A DNA stretch of 28,831 nucleotides, taken from contig JASFWK010000015.1 in NCBI GenBank assembly GCA_050049355.1, forward strand, positions 1 to 28,831, in the 5' to 3' direction. The notes under the pieces were generated by a model. It worked only from the letters and a program-made list of their open reading frames with translations, was not told the DNA's origin and ran no database searches. This DNA comes from JASFWK01 sp050049355 (GTDB lineage: Bacteria > Chloroflexota > Anaerolineae > B4-G1 > DUEL01). This document shows, piece by piece, positions 5,402 to 15,955 of the stretch. The position numbers were made by a program, and so were the translations under genes. The first letter of the stretch is position 1. Every line of letters begins with the position of its first letter.

Positions 5402-6136
5402 GTGCGCTGTCTAGTCATTTCCGACATTCACGCGAATCTGGCCGCGCTGGAGGCGGTGCTAAATGACGCTGGCTCCTTCCAGATGATCTGGTGCTTAGGG
5501 GATCTGGTGGGCTACGGTCCAGATCCGAACAAGTGTGTGGCCCGGATCCAGGAGTTTGAGCATGTAGCCGTTGCTGGCAATCACGATTGGGCCGCGCTAG
5601 GCCGGCTTAACTTGAGCGATTTCAACTTTGAGGCCCGGATGGCCAACGCGTGGACACAGGATGAGTTGACGCCGGCCACTAGGCAGTATCTAGAGCGCCT
5701 TCCCAGTCGCGCGGGCCGAGATGGCTTTACTTTTGCCCATGGAAGTCCCCGCGAACCGATCTGGGAGTACATCCTGGACGTAGGACAGGCTGCCGTCAAC
5801 TTTGGTCATTTTGAGACAGCAGTGTGCTTTGTGGGCCACACGCACATCCCAGTGGCCTTTGCGCTCGACAAGGAGGATGATCGCTACTACGCGCTCATTC
5901 CCCCGTATCCAGAACCTCTGAGTCTCGACGCGCCAGATACGAGGACTATCATCAACCCCGGCAGCGTGGGGCAGCCTAGGGATGGTGATCCTCGTGCCAG
6001 CTACGTAATCTTGGATACCGAGGCCGGCACGTGGGAATTGCATCGCGTGGACTACTCGGTAGAAATCACGCAGGAGCGGATGCGCGCCCGCAACCTGCCG
6101 CCTCGACTCATCAGACGACTGGAGGTGGGCCGCTGA
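5402..6136 (+). CDS. Calcineurin-like metallophosphoesterase (YfcE/MJ0936-type)
   Basis: This 244-residue cytosolic protein has the full dinuclear metal site of the calcineurin-like fold: D8-I-H10 (VISDIHAN), G33-D34 (CLGDLVGYGP), G59-N60-H61-D62, H113 (FAHGSP) and G145-H146-T-H148. The family-specific NPGSVGQPRDGDPRASY segment near the C-terminus ties it to the YfcE-like phosphodiesterase branch. Substrates for this branch are mostly unknown; phosphodiesters such as cyclic nucleotides or phosphorylated sugars have been proposed for relatives. The start is GTG 5402 with AAAGGA just upstream. A 74-nt gap, with a 7-bp inverted repeat, separates it from the next gene. The catalytic assignment is secure; the substrate is not. 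Confidence 0.9.
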   Translation: MRCLVISDIHANLAALEAVLNDAGSFQMIWCLGDLVGYGPDPNKCVARIQEFEHVAVAGNHDWAALGRLNLSDFNFEARMANAWTQDELTPATRQYLERLPSRAGRDGFTFAHGSPREPIWEYILDVGQAAVNFGHFETAVCFVGHTHIPVAFALDKEDDRYYALIPPYPEPLSLDAPDTRTIINPGSVGQPRDGDPRASYVILDTEAGTWELHRVDYSVEITQERMRARNLPPRLIRRLEVGR

Positions 6137-6154
6137 GGTTGGAACTCCAGAGTT

Positions 6155-6177
6155 TTCACCAACGTCTCAATGGTGAA
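6155..6177 (+). repeat. 7-bp inverted repeat between the phosphoesterase and DUF4349 genes
   Basis: TTCACCA (6155-6161) and TGGTGAA (6171-6177) flank a 9-nt loop. There is no T-run, so it is a weak terminator candidate at best. An operator or an mRNA hairpin are alternatives. Confidence 0.3.
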
Positions 6178-6210
6178 GTAACTGCGGCCCAACTCGACTA
6201 AGGAGGGAAC

Positions 6211-7095
6211 ATGGTGCGCAAGAGGAAGCTCTGGATTGTTGTTCTGATGGGAATGCTCGTCTTGGCGGCTGGCGGGTGCGGCGCCCGAGGAATCTCTGCG
6301 CCGCTTCCTCCTGGTGCGGAGCTAATGGAGGCCGAAGAGGTGGCCGTGGGGGCTGCGCAGGAGGCTCCGGCCTCGCGAGGGGCGGAGGCGGCGGATATGA
6401 CTGTGGAGCGCCTGGTCATTCGCACAGCTAACCTCGACCTCGTCGTCGCTGATACCGAAGAGGCAATAGAGGGAGTTCAGGCACTTGCGAGGGAACTGGG
6501 GGGATACGTTGTCTCTCTCAACACCCGCCAATACCAGGAGGGGGTTCAGGCTAATGTGACCCTGCGGGTCCCCGCCGAATCATTCGACGAAGCTCTGGAG
6601 GGGCTGCGCGATCTCGCCACGACCGTTCAGGGGGAGTCCATCTCCGGCCGGGACGTGACCGAGGAGTACGTGAACCTGGATTCGCGTCTGCGCCACCTGC
6701 AGGCCAAGGAGGAGCAGCTCTTGGAGTTCCTCGACGAGGCGGAGGACACCGAGGCGGTGCTGGCGGTCTACGAGCATTTGAGTGCCACACAGCAGGAGAT
6801 TGAGCGGGTGACCGGGCAGATCGAGTACATGGAGAATCAGGCTGACTTGGCGACCGTCACTGTTAGCCTGACCCCCGACGCTCTGGCTCAGCCTCTGGAG
6901 GTAGGTGGATGGAATCTACCTGGGACACTGCGCGATGCGATTGAGGCCCTGCTCAGTGTGGTGGAGGTCGTTGTTAAGGGTCTGATCTACTTCGTCATCG
7001 TCATGCTGCCCACGCTGGTCTTCATCGCCCTGCCGATTGCTGCTGCCTTCTTCCTGGTTCGCTGGTTGATCCGGCGCTCCCGAGCGCGCAAGTAG
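6211..7095 (+). CDS. DUF4349-type membrane-anchored (putative lipo-)protein
   Basis: This 294-residue protein has a basic MVRKRK start, a hydrophobic segment and LAAGGC at residues 18-23, a loose lipobox with Cys23 as the possible lipidated residue. A low-complexity Ala/Glu/Pro linker to about residue 60 is followed by the DUF4349 core: RLVIRTANLDLVV, GGYVVSL, ANVTLRVPAESFDEAL, then EEYVNLDSRLRHLQAKEEQL, a long coiled coil ending in TVTVSLTP. A transmembrane helix or hairpin lies near residues 250-283 (GLIYFVIVMLPTLVFIALPI), and the tail is strongly basic (RWLIRRSRARK). The coiled-coil domain is therefore probably outside the cell. Its function is unknown across the family. AAGGAGGG stands close to the ATG, and a strong hairpin terminator follows. 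Confidence 0.85.
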   Translation: MVRKRKLWIVVLMGMLVLAAGGCGARGISAPLPPGAELMEAEEVAVGAAQEAPASRGAEAADMTVERLVIRTANLDLVVADTEEAIEGVQALARELGGYVVSLNTRQYQEGVQANVTLRVPAESFDEALEGLRDLATTVQGESISGRDVTEEYVNLDSRLRHLQAKEEQLLEFLDEAEDTEAVLAVYEHLSATQQEIERVTGQIEYMENQADLATVTVSLTPDALAQPLEVGGWNLPGTLRDAIEALLSVVEVVVKGLIYFVIVMLPTLVFIALPIAAAFFLVRWLIRRSRARK

Positions 7096-7125
7096 AGCGC
7101 AGACCAGACGCAGGCAGACGCGAAG

Positions 7126-7160
7126 AAGGGCTTTCCCCGCGGGGAAAGCCCTTTCGGCTT
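7126..7160 (+). terminator. Strong hairpin terminator after the DUF4349 gene
   Basis: A perfect 13-bp stem (7126-7138 with 7141-7153) has only GC between the arms, so the loop opens from CCCCGCGGGG. It is followed by TTTCGGCTT, a short T-tract. It is nearly symmetric and could also act on transcripts from the other strand. It ends 41 nt before the recO promoter. Confidence 0.7.
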
Positions 7161-7200
7161 GCAGCGGCTTGCTCGATGGTTGGCTATTCTGCGCCGTGTG

Positions 7201-7228
7201 TTGCACTCCGCCCTTGGGATGGTATAAT
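7201..7228 (+). promoter_or_regulatory. Promoter of recO
   Basis: TTGCAC (7201-7206) and a perfect TATAAT (7223-7228) are 16 nt apart. The predicted start near 7235 gives a leader of only about 10 nt, which still includes the AAGGGG ribosome site before GTG 7246. Confidence 0.6.
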
Positions 7229-7245
7229 GGCTCTCAAGGGGTGAA

Positions 7246-8064
7246 GTGAGTAGACCGCGCACATACCACACCGAGGCGATTGTGGTGCGCCGGCGCAGCC
7301 AGGGCGAGGCCGACCGCGTCCTGACGCTCTGCACGCCGCTGGGGAAGCTCTCAGTCATTGCCAAGGGCGTGCGCAAACCGCGCAGCCGCAAGTCGGGCCA
7401 TTTGGAGCTCTTCGCCCGTACCCACGTGGTGGTGGCCCGCAGCCGCTCCTCCTGGGATATCGTCACTCAGGCGGATACGGTGGCACCTAACGAACTGCTG
7501 CGTGGAGATCTGGTGCGTGGGACCTACGCGCGTTACGCGGTCGAGCTCTACGACTACTTCGTCGCCGACGGCGAGGGGGGTCCTGCGATCTTCGACCTGC
7601 TGGCGCGCATGCTGAGCTACCTCTGTCGGGAGGAACGCCTAGAGCTTCTGACGCGGGCCTACGAGCAGCGGCTGCTGACCCGGGTGGGTTTCCGACCGGA
7701 GTGGTACCGCTGCGTGGGCGAGCGGGAGGACCGCGTTTGCGGACGTAAGTTGGAGGCGAAGCGAGGCGAGTCCTTCGGCCTGGATCCAGAGCAGGGTGGG
7801 GTGCTATGCCCCGACTGTTACCAGACCGCCCTTGAGCACTCGTCCCAGGGTTCAACTGTGATCCCGCTCTCGCCGGCGGCGCTTCGCTTGCTGCGGGCGC
7901 TTCAGCGGGAGTCCTTCGCCCGCCTTCGGCAGCGCCGAACGACGCCCTCGTTGATGGGGGAGTTGAGTCGGGCCGCGCGCCACTACATCACTTACCACCT
8001 GGAGCGGGATCTCCGAACGGGGGTCTTCCTGCGGTGGCTCCGATGGGAAGGTGCGAGTGATTGA
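7246..8064 (+). CDS. recO: DNA repair protein RecO
   Basis: This 272-residue protein matches RecO throughout. The N-terminal OB fold (TYHTEAIVVRRRSQGEADRVLTLCT, GKLSVIAKGVRKPRS) occupies about residues 6-80. It is followed by the helical domain carrying a four-cysteine zinc site: C156, C165, C188 and C191 (LCPDC). The C-terminal helices include the RHYITYHLER-type segment common in the family. RecO, with RecR, loads RecA on SSB-coated single-stranded DNA and anneals strands during gap repair. The start is GTG 7246 behind AAGGGG. It has its own promoter. The neighbour glyQS begins 472 nt later, so the two are probably not one tight operon; recO and glycyl-tRNA synthetase genes are commonly adjacent in several phyla. 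Confidence 0.93.
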   Translation: MSRPRTYHTEAIVVRRRSQGEADRVLTLCTPLGKLSVIAKGVRKPRSRKSGHLELFARTHVVVARSRSSWDIVTQADTVAPNELLRGDLVRGTYARYAVELYDYFVADGEGGPAIFDLLARMLSYLCREERLELLTRAYEQRLLTRVGFRPEWYRCVGEREDRVCGRKLEAKRGESFGLDPEQGGVLCPDCYQTALEHSSQGSTVIPLSPAALRLLRALQRESFARLRQRRTTPSLMGELSRAARHYITYHLERDLRTGVFLRWLRWEGASD

Positions 8065-8536
8065 CTTGGGCACCAGCGGGGATAGGAGCAGCTGAGAGAG
8101 TTCTTCAAGACCCACGATGGCTCAGGCAAGAACAACGCACCGCCGAAGGAAGTCGCCAGGCAAACTGGCGGATTGACTGAGGTTCGAACTAGCCACCGGA
8201 CACTTTGATATATGGCGAGCTGTTCGCCGGTCGAGCGTGGGCCTGAGCCTGCAGAAGGGCAGCGCCTGAAGGGGCTGTGTGCTTCGATACGCTCAGCTGC
8301 GCTGAGCCAGTCAGCACAGCGTCGAGACCAAGAACAGCGAATTGAACCGCCGAGGCTTGATCTCGATCACTCGATCAGCGCCTCGGCTCGGCGCTAGACC
8401 GAACTGTCCGGCAGGTAGAGGTTCGAAAGATCTTGGTTCACGAGTGATCCACTGAAGGCTCAGAATGCACTCCAGGACCGTCTTGGGGAACACGTGTACA
8501 TCACAGATCTTCTGAGACAGGAAGGATAGATCGACA
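8065..8536. other. recO-glyQS intergenic stretch
   Basis: No protein gene is supported. It contains a 6-bp hairpin CGCCAG/CTGGCG (8154-8170) without a T-run and a complex palindrome (8281-8330) related to one at 28517-28567. The region 8212-8397 is nominally open but lacks a ribosome site and plausible protein character. I looked for a glycine T-box (GGTGGTACCGCG-type antiterminator bulge) and for glycine riboswitch features before glyQS and saw neither. No convincing promoter was found. Confidence 0.5.
8282..8330. repeat. Palindromic (REP-like) repeat, copy 1
   Basis: It contains a perfect hairpin GCTCAGC-TGC-GCTGAGC (8291-8307), overlapped by a longer pairing of TCGA plus CGCT (8284-8293, 2-nt bulge) with AGCGTCGA (8318-8325). 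Bases 8301-8330 match 28538-28567 at 25 of 30 positions. Both copies lie between genes, as expected for a dispersed extragenic palindrome. Confidence 0.5.
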
Positions 8537-11596
<3,060 letters not shown>

Positions 11597-11665
11597 CCCA
11601 GTGAACCCGTCTCAAGAGTGGAAGCCCAGGTTGCATTGGTCTAAGCAGTGCGAAACTAGAAGTGT

Positions 11666-11692
11666 GGAACGGTGTTCTATCTGTAAACACCG
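11666..11692 (+). promoter_or_regulatory. GGAAC box and 7-bp inverted repeat before the ECF sigma gene
   Basis: GGAAC (11666-11670) is the usual -35 core for ECF sigma promoters, and the gene downstream encodes an ECF sigma, so autoregulation is possible. CGGTGTT (11670-11676) and AACACCG (11686-11692) form a 7-bp inverted repeat with a 9-nt spacer, overlapping the would-be promoter. A good ECF -10 box (CGTC or TCTA type) at 16-17 nt is not obvious. Confidence 0.35.
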
Positions 11693-11713
11693 CCGCGCTT
11701 CCGATGGTTTGAA

Positions 11714-12316
11714 GTGGTCGGCGTGAAGAACGAGAACAAGGATAGCGAATCGGCCCTTATTGCCAGGGCCAGGGAGGACCCCGAAGCTTTCGGCGTCCTG
11801 TACGAGCGTCACGTCCGTCAGATCTACCGCTACGTCTACTATCGGACGGGGAACCAGCAGGACGCCGAGGATCTTACGGCACGGGTCTTCTACCGAGCTC
11901 TGGAGAAACTGCCATACTACGAGGATCGGGGAGCACCGTTCACGGCTTGGCTGTATCGCATAGCTCACAATCTGGTGGCGAACTGGCTGAGGGACCGGAG
12001 CCGGAGGCCGGTGGTGGCGCTGGATTCGGTGGTGTTGTCCGGTACTGAACGGCAGGATCCGCATGTCGCAGCCGAGGCGCAGGATGAGAAGGAGTTTCTG
12101 ATGGAGGCGGTGCGACAGCTGGCGCCTGACCGCCAGCAGTTGCTGATTCTCAAGTTGGTGGAGGGAATGACCAACGCGGAGATCGGCGATGTGATGGAGC
12201 GAAGCGAGGGGGCGATCAAGTCCCTCTACCATCGCACACTGGTTGCACTGCGAGAGGAATTTGCCCAAAGACGGATATCCGGGAGAAGAGGCGATGAGAA
12301 GGGAACGCGCAGTTGA
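11714..12316 (+). CDS. ECF-family RNA polymerase sigma factor
   Basis: This 200-residue protein has two sigma-70 regions. Region 2, roughly residues 14-90, contains DPEAFGVLYERHVRQIYRYVYYRTGN, the core-binding DAEDLTARVFYRAL, and the -10 recognition part FTAWLYRIAHNLVANWLRDRSR. Region 4, roughly residues 128-186, has the helix-turn-helix QQLLILKLVEGMTNAEIGDVM followed by EGAIKSLYHRTLVALREEF. Region 3 is absent, as in ECF sigmas. The start is GTG 11714; GTG 11723 is equally possible, since neither has a good ribosome site. Its last 23 nt overlap the start of a one-TM protein, the usual arrangement for a sigma and its membrane regulator. Confidence 0.9.
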   Translation: MVGVKNENKDSESALIARAREDPEAFGVLYERHVRQIYRYVYYRTGNQQDAEDLTARVFYRALEKLPYYEDRGAPFTAWLYRIAHNLVANWLRDRSRRPVVALDSVVLSGTERQDPHVAAEAQDEKEFLMEAVRQLAPDRQQLLILKLVEGMTNAEIGDVMERSEGAIKSLYHRTLVALREEFAQRRISGRRGDEKGTRS

Positions 12317-12650
12317 GTTGCTGGTCGCCCATGCGGGAGCACTGAATGATCCATCAGGCGATCCAGATCTGACACCGGAGGAGGAAGCCTACCTGCGTCC
12401 GTTGATGGGGCTGGCCGAGCGGCTGAAGCGGGTGATGGTTCCGGTGGAGCCATCGGCGGACTTTGTGCGCAACTTGGGACAGGAGTTAGTGGGAGCGGCG
12501 CGGCGCCAGCAGTCTGCGGCGAAGCGGCTTCGCCGTGCGATAATCATTGGAGCAGCGGCCCTGGGTTCCGCTCTTTCGGTGGCTGGCGTGGTGGTGCTGA
12601 TCTTGCTTCGACGGCGCGGCCACGCCCAGGCCGGGTCCGCATCCAGCTGA
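12294..12650 (+). CDS. Single-TM protein overlapping the sigma gene, putative anti-sigma factor
   Basis: This 118-residue protein starts at ATG 12294 behind GGGAGAAGAGG and overlaps the sigma gene by 23 nt, so translation is probably coupled. Residues 1-80 are cytoplasmic in character, acidic then basic, with LTPEEEAYLRPLMGLAERLKRV and PSADFVRNLGQELV, a segment style seen in regulators encoded beside ECF sigmas. One transmembrane helix spans about residues 82-105 (AIIIGAAALGSALSVAGVVV), flanked by RR and RRRGH. The zinc anti-sigma motif HxxxCxxC is absent; there are no cysteines. Almost nothing lies outside the membrane (13 residues), so any signal must come through the membrane or a partner. 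The anti-sigma role is inferred from position only. Confidence 0.65.
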   Translation: MRRERAVELLVAHAGALNDPSGDPDLTPEEEAYLRPLMGLAERLKRVMVPVEPSADFVRNLGQELVGAARRQQSAAKRLRRAIIIGAAALGSALSVAGVVVLILLRRRGHAQAGSASS

Positions 12651-12679
12651 GCGAGAGCGCTCCGTCGCTAGGGAGGGTC

Positions 12680-12716
12680 AGGCCTGGCATCTTGCGATGC
12701 CGGGCCTCTTCTTTTG
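12680..12716 (+). terminator. Rho-independent terminator after the sigma operon
   Basis: A 12-bp stem (12680-12691 with 12696-12707, one G-T pair) with a TTGC loop is followed by CTTCTTTTG. It lies 30 nt after the stop of the one-TM protein and faces the end of the convergent glycosidase gene. Confidence 0.75.
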
Positions 12717-12759
12717 CACTACTTGCGCACCGTTCGCCGGCTCTTGATCTACCACTCTA

Positions 12760-14889
12760 TCAAGGGCCGCGGAGGGTGAGAGGCAGGTAGGAGCTGGCGC
12801 GGTGGGGAAGGAGGCCCACCGCCGGGCGTCCGATCTCCTGCACGGATTCCCCCGGCTCGACGACGACAGGCTCCCACTTTGGGAGCCACCCCGGCGGGGG
12901 CGTCGGCCAGTCACCCGGAAACAGGATGAGCGTGTAATCCCCGGCCAGCAGGGTGGCGGTGAACTCCCAAGAGGAGCCGATGGCCGGAGGGACCACATCT
13001 AACCCGTCTTCATCTACGAAGCGCAGCGATACCTCGGTGAGAGTGATCTCGCCGCTGTCCAGCACCTCGTTGTAGTTTCCGTCTCCAAAGACGGACCCCA
13101 GTTGGAAGTGGACCTCGCGCCTGAAGTTCAGCGTAGTGCAGGCGTCGGTATCGGTGGACCATTCGCTGCGGTTTCCGGCCCGGTCCCAGGCGCGGGCGCG
13201 GAAGCAGTAGGTTTCGTCGTGCTGGTCGGCGGCATACACTGCCGACGTGATTCCTTCGGTCTCGGCCAGTCCCAACCAGTCTGTCCATATGCCGCCAGTC
13301 CCCTCCCGCACCTGCAGGTCGACCCCCCACACGTCCGTCTCGCCGTCCGATCCATCCCAGGAGACGGGGATGGTGTGGGAGTAGGTGGTGCTGGGAAGGG
13401 GTCCTACAGTGACGGTGGGAGGGGCGGTATCCGCTTCGATCACCAGGTAGGGCTCCCCGCCAATGAAGTAGTCGGTGGCATCGGTGACCAGGTTGGCGGT
13501 GGCCCCCGGCAGGGTCAGGGTGTAGCTTCCCTCCGTAGCCGTGATGGTCTGTGTCACGCCCCAGCGGTCGACCAGCGTGGCAGTGGGAAGGATAGCGGGG
13601 TAGTCGAAAGGTAAAGTGGTGGAGATTGTGTTCCAGAGCACGCTGACCTTGCCTCGGGGCGTGCCCCACAGCGTGGCCCGCCGCGCGCCGTTAGAGTAGG
13701 TCCAACTGGTCGCCATTGTGGGAGAAACAAGGTAGGTAGTGGCGACCTGGTATGCCACGTAGGCGGGCCGCAGAGAGCTGTCGTTGCGGATCAGGCCGAA
13801 GTATTCACCCAGGTCGGCGTCGTGGGTGCGGAAGAAGAAATATCGCTCCACACCCGAGGCCCACGCATTGGCGTAGGACTGGATCACGTAGGCGGCCGCC
13901 TCCTGCTGGGTGGCGGCGTAGTCGTACTCCTCGGAGCCGGGGGCCACTGATGCGTCGTCCCACACTGGAACGCCGGTCTCGGTGAGCCAGATGGGGTGGT
14001 CGGTTGCGAATGTGGTCATCCCGCTGCGGATTTCATTGATCACGTCGTACGTGTTTGAGGAGCGGCTGTAGAGGTGGACTGACATCACGTCGAAGAAGTA
14101 GTTGTTCTGCGGCGCAAGCGGGTCGCTGCTTATGGTACGCAGCACCCAGCGGTAGTAGCTGGGATTGGCCCAGTAGTGCAGCCCGCCGAAGAGGACAGTG
14201 CAATCGGGGCAGGCAGCCTTAGTCGCTTGATAGCCTACCTTCAGCAGCTGAGCATAATCGGCGGATGTCCCGCTCCAGAAGCCCCACTCCGGCTCGTTCC
14301 ACATCTCCCAGTGGGTCACCCCCCGCTCCGCAAAGTGAGTGACGACGTTGTAGACGTAGTCTCCCCAGAGGTTGCCCGGATCATCCCAGGCGAGGTACAG
14401 TCCCCGGGGTGGGGAACTGGCGGCGCTGGCTACCACGGACTGGGAGTTCACGTCACTGCGAGGGACCGGCGCATACCAGCCGGGCGGCCGTTGGTCGAAG
14501 TGAGCTGCGGAGAGGCCGGTTGCCCCGCTCGTGGAAGCCCAGTCGGGCGTCCAGAGCAGGATGGCGACGATGTTCTCAATCCCACCAGCGTGCAGATCGT
14601 CCACTAGATCCTCGTGGGGTCTGAAATTCCACTCATTATCCTTCGGCTCAATGGCTGGCCAGCTGAAATCGAAGCGGTCCCAGCGCGAGCCGGCGTCCAG
14701 GGCCATCTGGACGAAAGGGCGCTCCGGAGGATCGTAGAAGGAGTAGCAGGCCCCCGCCCGCCCGTCGGTATTCACCACTGGCGGGAGGGGGGTGATCTGA
14801 GCAGGCCCAGCTGTAGTGGGCGTGGAGCCGAACGCGAGCAGGGTCAGCAGGGCAAGGAGGGCCAATGTAGGAGGCAGCCAGCGTCCCAT
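12760..14889 (-). CDS. Secreted clan GH-A-type glycoside hydrolase with C-terminal beta modules
   Basis: This 709-residue protein starts at ATG 14889, preceded by GAGGT at a good distance. The open frame extends to 15414, but the promoter at 14908-14936 rules out the long form, and ATG 14901 would coincide with the transcription start. Residues 1-28 are a signal peptide. Residues about 45-420 form a TIM barrel of the GH5/GH39 type: WDRFDFSWPAIEP, the acid/base pair N198-E199 (HWEMWNEPEWGF) and the nucleophile E304 (IWLTETGVP). Residues about 420-480 are an additional beta domain (PRGKVSVLWNT). A fibronectin-like domain (about 500-590, FRARAWDRAGNRSEWS) and a SdrD/B-like beta domain (about 600-690) follow. 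The chain ends SSYLPLTLRGP. The substrate is not deducible; a plant or microbial polysaccharide is likely. The ends converge with the sigma operon. Confidence 0.82.
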   Translation of the reverse strand: MGRWLPPTLALLALLTLLAFGSTPTTAGPAQITPLPPVVNTDGRAGACYSFYDPPERPFVQMALDAGSRWDRFDFSWPAIEPKDNEWNFRPHEDLVDDLHAGGIENIVAILLWTPDWASTSGATGLSAAHFDQRPPGWYAPVPRSDVNSQSVVASAASSPPRGLYLAWDDPGNLWGDYVYNVVTHFAERGVTHWEMWNEPEWGFWSGTSADYAQLLKVGYQATKAACPDCTVLFGGLHYWANPSYYRWVLRTISSDPLAPQNNYFFDVMSVHLYSRSSNTYDVINEIRSGMTTFATDHPIWLTETGVPVWDDASVAPGSEEYDYAATQQEAAAYVIQSYANAWASGVERYFFFRTHDADLGEYFGLIRNDSSLRPAYVAYQVATTYLVSPTMATSWTYSNGARRATLWGTPRGKVSVLWNTISTTLPFDYPAILPTATLVDRWGVTQTITATEGSYTLTLPGATANLVTDATDYFIGGEPYLVIEADTAPPTVTVGPLPSTTYSHTIPVSWDGSDGETDVWGVDLQVREGTGGIWTDWLGLAETEGITSAVYAADQHDETYCFRARAWDRAGNRSEWSTDTDACTTLNFRREVHFQLGSVFGDGNYNEVLDSGEITLTEVSLRFVDEDGLDVVPPAIGSSWEFTATLLAGDYTLILFPGDWPTPPPGWLPKWEPVVVEPGESVQEIGRPAVGLLPHRASSYLPLTLRGP

Positions 14890-14907
14890 TGTTGACCTCA
14901 TGTCAGC

Positions 14908-14936
14908 AGTATAGGAGACCAGCGTGGCGGCGTCAA
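14908..14936 (-). promoter_or_regulatory. Promoter of the glycosidase gene
   Basis: On the minus strand TTGACG (14931-14936) and TATACT (14908-14913) each match 5 of 6 consensus bases with the optimal 17-nt spacing. The start point is predicted near 14901, which supports ATG 14889 as the translation start with a very short leader. Confidence 0.6.
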
Positions 14937-14993
14937 TGGAAGACAGCGAACCGCAATCAAGCTGTAACTGGATGGCAATGTATCTTCTCGCCC

Positions 14994-15785
14994 CTATGTC
15001 CGGCGCAGCAGCAGGAGAAGGGCAAAGTGGAGGAGAGCCAGCTGCCGCCGCCACCGCCACGGCTCGTGGACAAGCCGGTGGAGCCACTCGAAACCTATCC
15101 GACGAACCCACGGCGGGGCACGATGGGTGATGCCAGCGATGTAGTCGAAGGCGCCACCGACGCCGATGCCGATGGTCGCGCCCGTGCGGGTCAAATTGCG
15201 GGCCAGCCATAGCTCCTGTGCTGGCGCACCATAGGCTACGAGGAGGAGATCGGCTCCCGCGGCCCGCACCCGTCGGACGATGCTGTGCTCTTCCTCGGGG
15301 GTTGGACTCCCGGCGTACGTGCCGCAGACCACCAGGCCCGGGCTGCGGCTGATGAGCGCGTCGGCGGTTCGCTCTGCCACCCCAGGCCCAGCGCCGAGCA
15401 GGAAGAGGCGCCATCCCTCCCTGGCCGCGCGTGCTGCCAGGGCCTTCACCAGATCTACGCCTGCCACGCGCTCGCGCAGTGGTCGACCCAGATATCGGGC
15501 GGCCAGGGTGATACCGACACCATCAGGCAGGCAGAGGCCTGCCTTCTCCAACACGGCGCGGAAGGTCGAGTGCTGTCGAGCGGCTATGACGAACTCTGGA
15601 TTGACGGTGGCGATCTGGTGAGGAGACCCTTCCGCGATCCAGTGTGCCATCCAGTTGAGGGCCTCCTCTTCGGTCACGTCGTGGATCGGGACGCCAAGGA
15701 TGCGCAGGGCGGCAGGAGGTGAGTTCTCGTTTCGGTCTCTGCCCATGACCGAGGGCATTTCGCACGGGTTTGTTGCCGATTCCAT
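14994..15785 (-). CDS. WecG/TagA/CpsF family glycosyltransferase
   Basis: This is about 263 residues. The frame is open to 15965, but the promoter at 15799-15827 places transcription start near 15792, so starts further upstream (including ATG 15800 inside the -10 box) are excluded. ATG 15785, 15758 and 15746 remain possible; none has a clear ribosome site. The GT26 signature is complete: ILGVPIHDVTEEEAL, then IATVNPEFVIAARQ, LCLPDGVGITLAARYLG and RVAGVDLVKALA, then LFLLGAGPGVAERTADAL, LLVAYGAPAQELWLARN and IGVGGAFDYIAG. The C-terminus is basic and hydrophobic, which suits a membrane-peripheral enzyme. Family members transfer N-acetylmannosaminuronic acid or N-acetylmannosamine to lipid-linked sugars in surface polysaccharide or teichoic acid synthesis. 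The specific donor here is unknown and no other polysaccharide genes are adjacent. Confidence 0.9.
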   Translation of the reverse strand: MESATNPCEMPSVMGRDRNENSPPAALRILGVPIHDVTEEEALNWMAHWIAEGSPHQIATVNPEFVIAARQHSTFRAVLEKAGLCLPDGVGITLAARYLGRPLRERVAGVDLVKALAARAAREGWRLFLLGAGPGVAERTADALISRSPGLVVCGTYAGSPTPEEEHSIVRRVRAAGADLLLVAYGAPAQELWLARNLTRTGATIGIGVGGAFDYIAGITHRAPPWVRRIGFEWLHRLVHEPWRWRRQLALLHFALLLLLRRT

Positions 15786-15798
15786 CTGTCTTTGGGTC

Positions 15799-15827
15799 AT
15801 TATACGGGAAGATCTTCGACTGGGCAA
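15799..15827 (-). promoter_or_regulatory. Promoter of the wecG-like gene
   Basis: On the minus strand a perfect TATAAT (15799-15804) lies 17 nt from TTGCCC (15822-15827). The predicted start is only about 7 nt from ATG 15785, so the mRNA would be nearly leaderless if that start is used. Confidence 0.55.
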
Positions 15828-15834
15828 CGGCAAC

Positions 15835-15863
15835 TTGCCAGCTTGAGTTGATTGGAGTATAAT
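15835..15863 (+). promoter_or_regulatory. Promoter of the orphan response-regulator gene
   Basis: TTGCCA (15835-15840) and a perfect TATAAT (15858-15863) are 17 nt apart. Its -35 box is separated by only 7 nt from that of the divergent wecG-like promoter, and GGCAA-C-TTGCC (15829-15839) forms a dyad over the junction. Confidence 0.6.
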
Positions 15864-15955
15864 ATCCCTTGCTTTGTTTCGGGCGGCTCCACCTGACAGT
15901 ATCCAGGCCTCCCTAAACTCTAGTCCTTCTTCTGGGTGGACATCCTCCAGCGCTA

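Noticed and set aside
8400..8536. Glycine T-box or glycine riboswitch before glyQS
   Set aside because: No T-box antiterminator sequence, no terminator, and no tandem glycine aptamer motifs could be seen.
14890..15414. Long N-terminal extension of the glycosidase frame
   Set aside because: It overlaps the wecG-like gene in another frame, is Arg/Pro-rich, and lies upstream of the glycosidase promoter and signal peptide.
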